This document shows positions 5,628 to 5,953 of a DNA stretch of 5,953 bases, one piece after another (position 1 is the stretch's first letter; every line of letters begins with the position of its first letter). A model generated the notes under the pieces. The model did no database searches, was not told where the DNA came from, and saw only the letters and a list, made by a program, of their open reading frames with translations. The translations under genes and the position numbers were made by a program. The stretch is taken from the NCBI GenBank assembly GCA_900551135.1, contig URUX01000152.1:1-5953 (forward strand), in the 5' to 3' direction. The stretch comes from an uncultured Clostridium sp. Lineage in GTDB: Bacteria; Bacillota; Clostridia; Lachnospirales; Lachnospiraceae.

Positions 5628-5953
5628 TCACATGGCTGAACAGTCATTCATATTATAACATGCTCCATTTAGACCGTCCAGATCTTTGATCACATCCACA
5701 TCTTTGATTTCCTTCTCTGAACCGGCTTCTGTTTCCGTCACTTCGTCCAAATGCATCCGCAGTACTTTTTTCCCTCCCTGATCTCCGCCTAAGGCCAGAA
5801 GTTCCGGCACCGCCTCCGGCGGAAAGGATACCGGATTGTAAATCTGTCCCCGGAAGGACAGACAGGTATAAGAACCCGCTTTTGCTGTATGCAGAAAACG
5901 GATTAGAGTATCTGTCTGTAAAAAAGGCTGATCGGAAACAGAAAAAATCAGCC
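5628..5953 (-). CDS. MobA/MocA-like nucleotidyltransferase (molybdenum cofactor), C-terminal part; 5' end outside the window
   Basis: The minus frame is open to the right edge, giving about 108 residues. A GTG at 5810 is internal to it and is not the start. Visible motifs fit the NTP_transf_3 (MobA-like) fold: FSVSDQPFL, whose Asp in the (A/S)DQPF motif helps bind Mg2+-NTP; GQIYNPVSFPPE, the counterpart of the usual G.P.NPV.F block; PELLALGGDQGGKKVL, very close to the GD.GA..VL signature of MocA-type CTP:molybdopterin cytidylyltransferases; and a late DVDVIKDLD matching the DIDT.EDL end. The family attaches CMP or GMP to molybdopterin; in Clostridia, MocA-like members also accompany selenium-dependent molybdenum hydroxylases. 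The N-terminal nucleotide-binding loop lies outside the window, so CTP versus GTP use cannot be judged. After the conserved end there is a short tail, NGACYNMNDCSAM. It is the first visible gene of the leftward run. Confidence 0.75.
   Translation of the reverse strand, partial: LIFSVSDQPFLQTDTLIRFLHTAKAGSYTCLSFRGQIYNPVSFPPEAVPELLALGGDQGGKKVLRMHLDEVTETEAGSEKEIKDVDVIKDLDGLNGACYNMNDCSAM

Noticed and set aside
5808..5810. GTG at 5810 as the start of a 60-residue protein
   Set aside because: The frame remains open to the window edge and carries MobA-type motifs upstream of it (SDQPFL, YNPVSFPPE), so the GTG is internal.
5843..5862. 7-bp inverted repeat (TCTGTCC / GGACAGA) in the MobA-like gene
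   Set aside because: It lies within conserved coding sequence, has no U-tract, and there is no reason to expect a terminator there.
1..5953. CRISPR arrays, tRNA or rRNA genes, intact insertion sequences, riboswitches
   Set aside because: No regularly spaced repeats, cloverleaf sequences, transposase motifs or recognisable riboswitch cores were seen on either strand.

Overview
The window looks like chromosomal DNA of a low-to-moderate-GC Firmicute, most likely a gut Lachnospiraceae (Clostridia) relative. This rests on the style of the protein sequences (a three-domain aminopeptidase P of about 600 residues, and an RlmD-type tail ending in a KHPT...KDALRYFEII block), purine-rich Shine-Dalgarno sites and some GTG starts. 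The assignment comes from family recognition by eye, not from a search.

Left part (1-1328, plus strand). The window opens inside the 3' end of a gene whose tail resembles the C-terminal extension of clostridial RlmD/RumA 23S rRNA m5U methyltransferases. Twelve bases after its stop begins an AT-rich accessory segment: a 143-residue protein of unknown function that appears to be the N-terminal part of something longer, then a DUF1016/YhcG-type gene that keeps its N-terminal domain and has lost its PDDEXK nuclease domain. The open frame of the YhcG gene stops resembling the family right after the conserved DPYV (about 1193) and runs antisense through the first ~33 codons of an oppositely oriented gene, which has a strong AGGAGG ribosome-binding site and a signal-peptide-like N-terminus. 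This is best read as a deletion or rearrangement scar joining two gene fragments tail to tail.

Middle (1293-1455). This short gap lies between the secreted-protein fragment and the pepP stop. It holds a 15-bp hairpin at 1368-1404 that is fully paired only when read as minus-strand RNA, because its two imperfect positions become G-U pairs. It probably acts as terminator or 3'-end structure of the minus-strand genes. It is bracketed by two near-identical short repeats.

Right part (1456-5953, minus strand). Four housekeeping or metabolic genes are read leftward with short gaps: the 3' part of a MobA/MocA-like nucleotidyltransferase (molybdenum cofactor), a Cof-type HAD phosphatase, a dihydrolipoamide dehydrogenase, and a Xaa-Pro aminopeptidase. 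Gaps of about 71, 35 and 40 bases fit one transcription unit, although the four products do not form an obvious single pathway. The lpdA-like gene most likely starts at a GTG at 4720, not at an upstream ATG inside the HAD gene.

I see no CRISPR array, tRNA, rRNA or intact insertion sequence, and no complete novel system. The unusual part is the decayed accessory patch at 207-1300, beside the rlmD-like 3' end.
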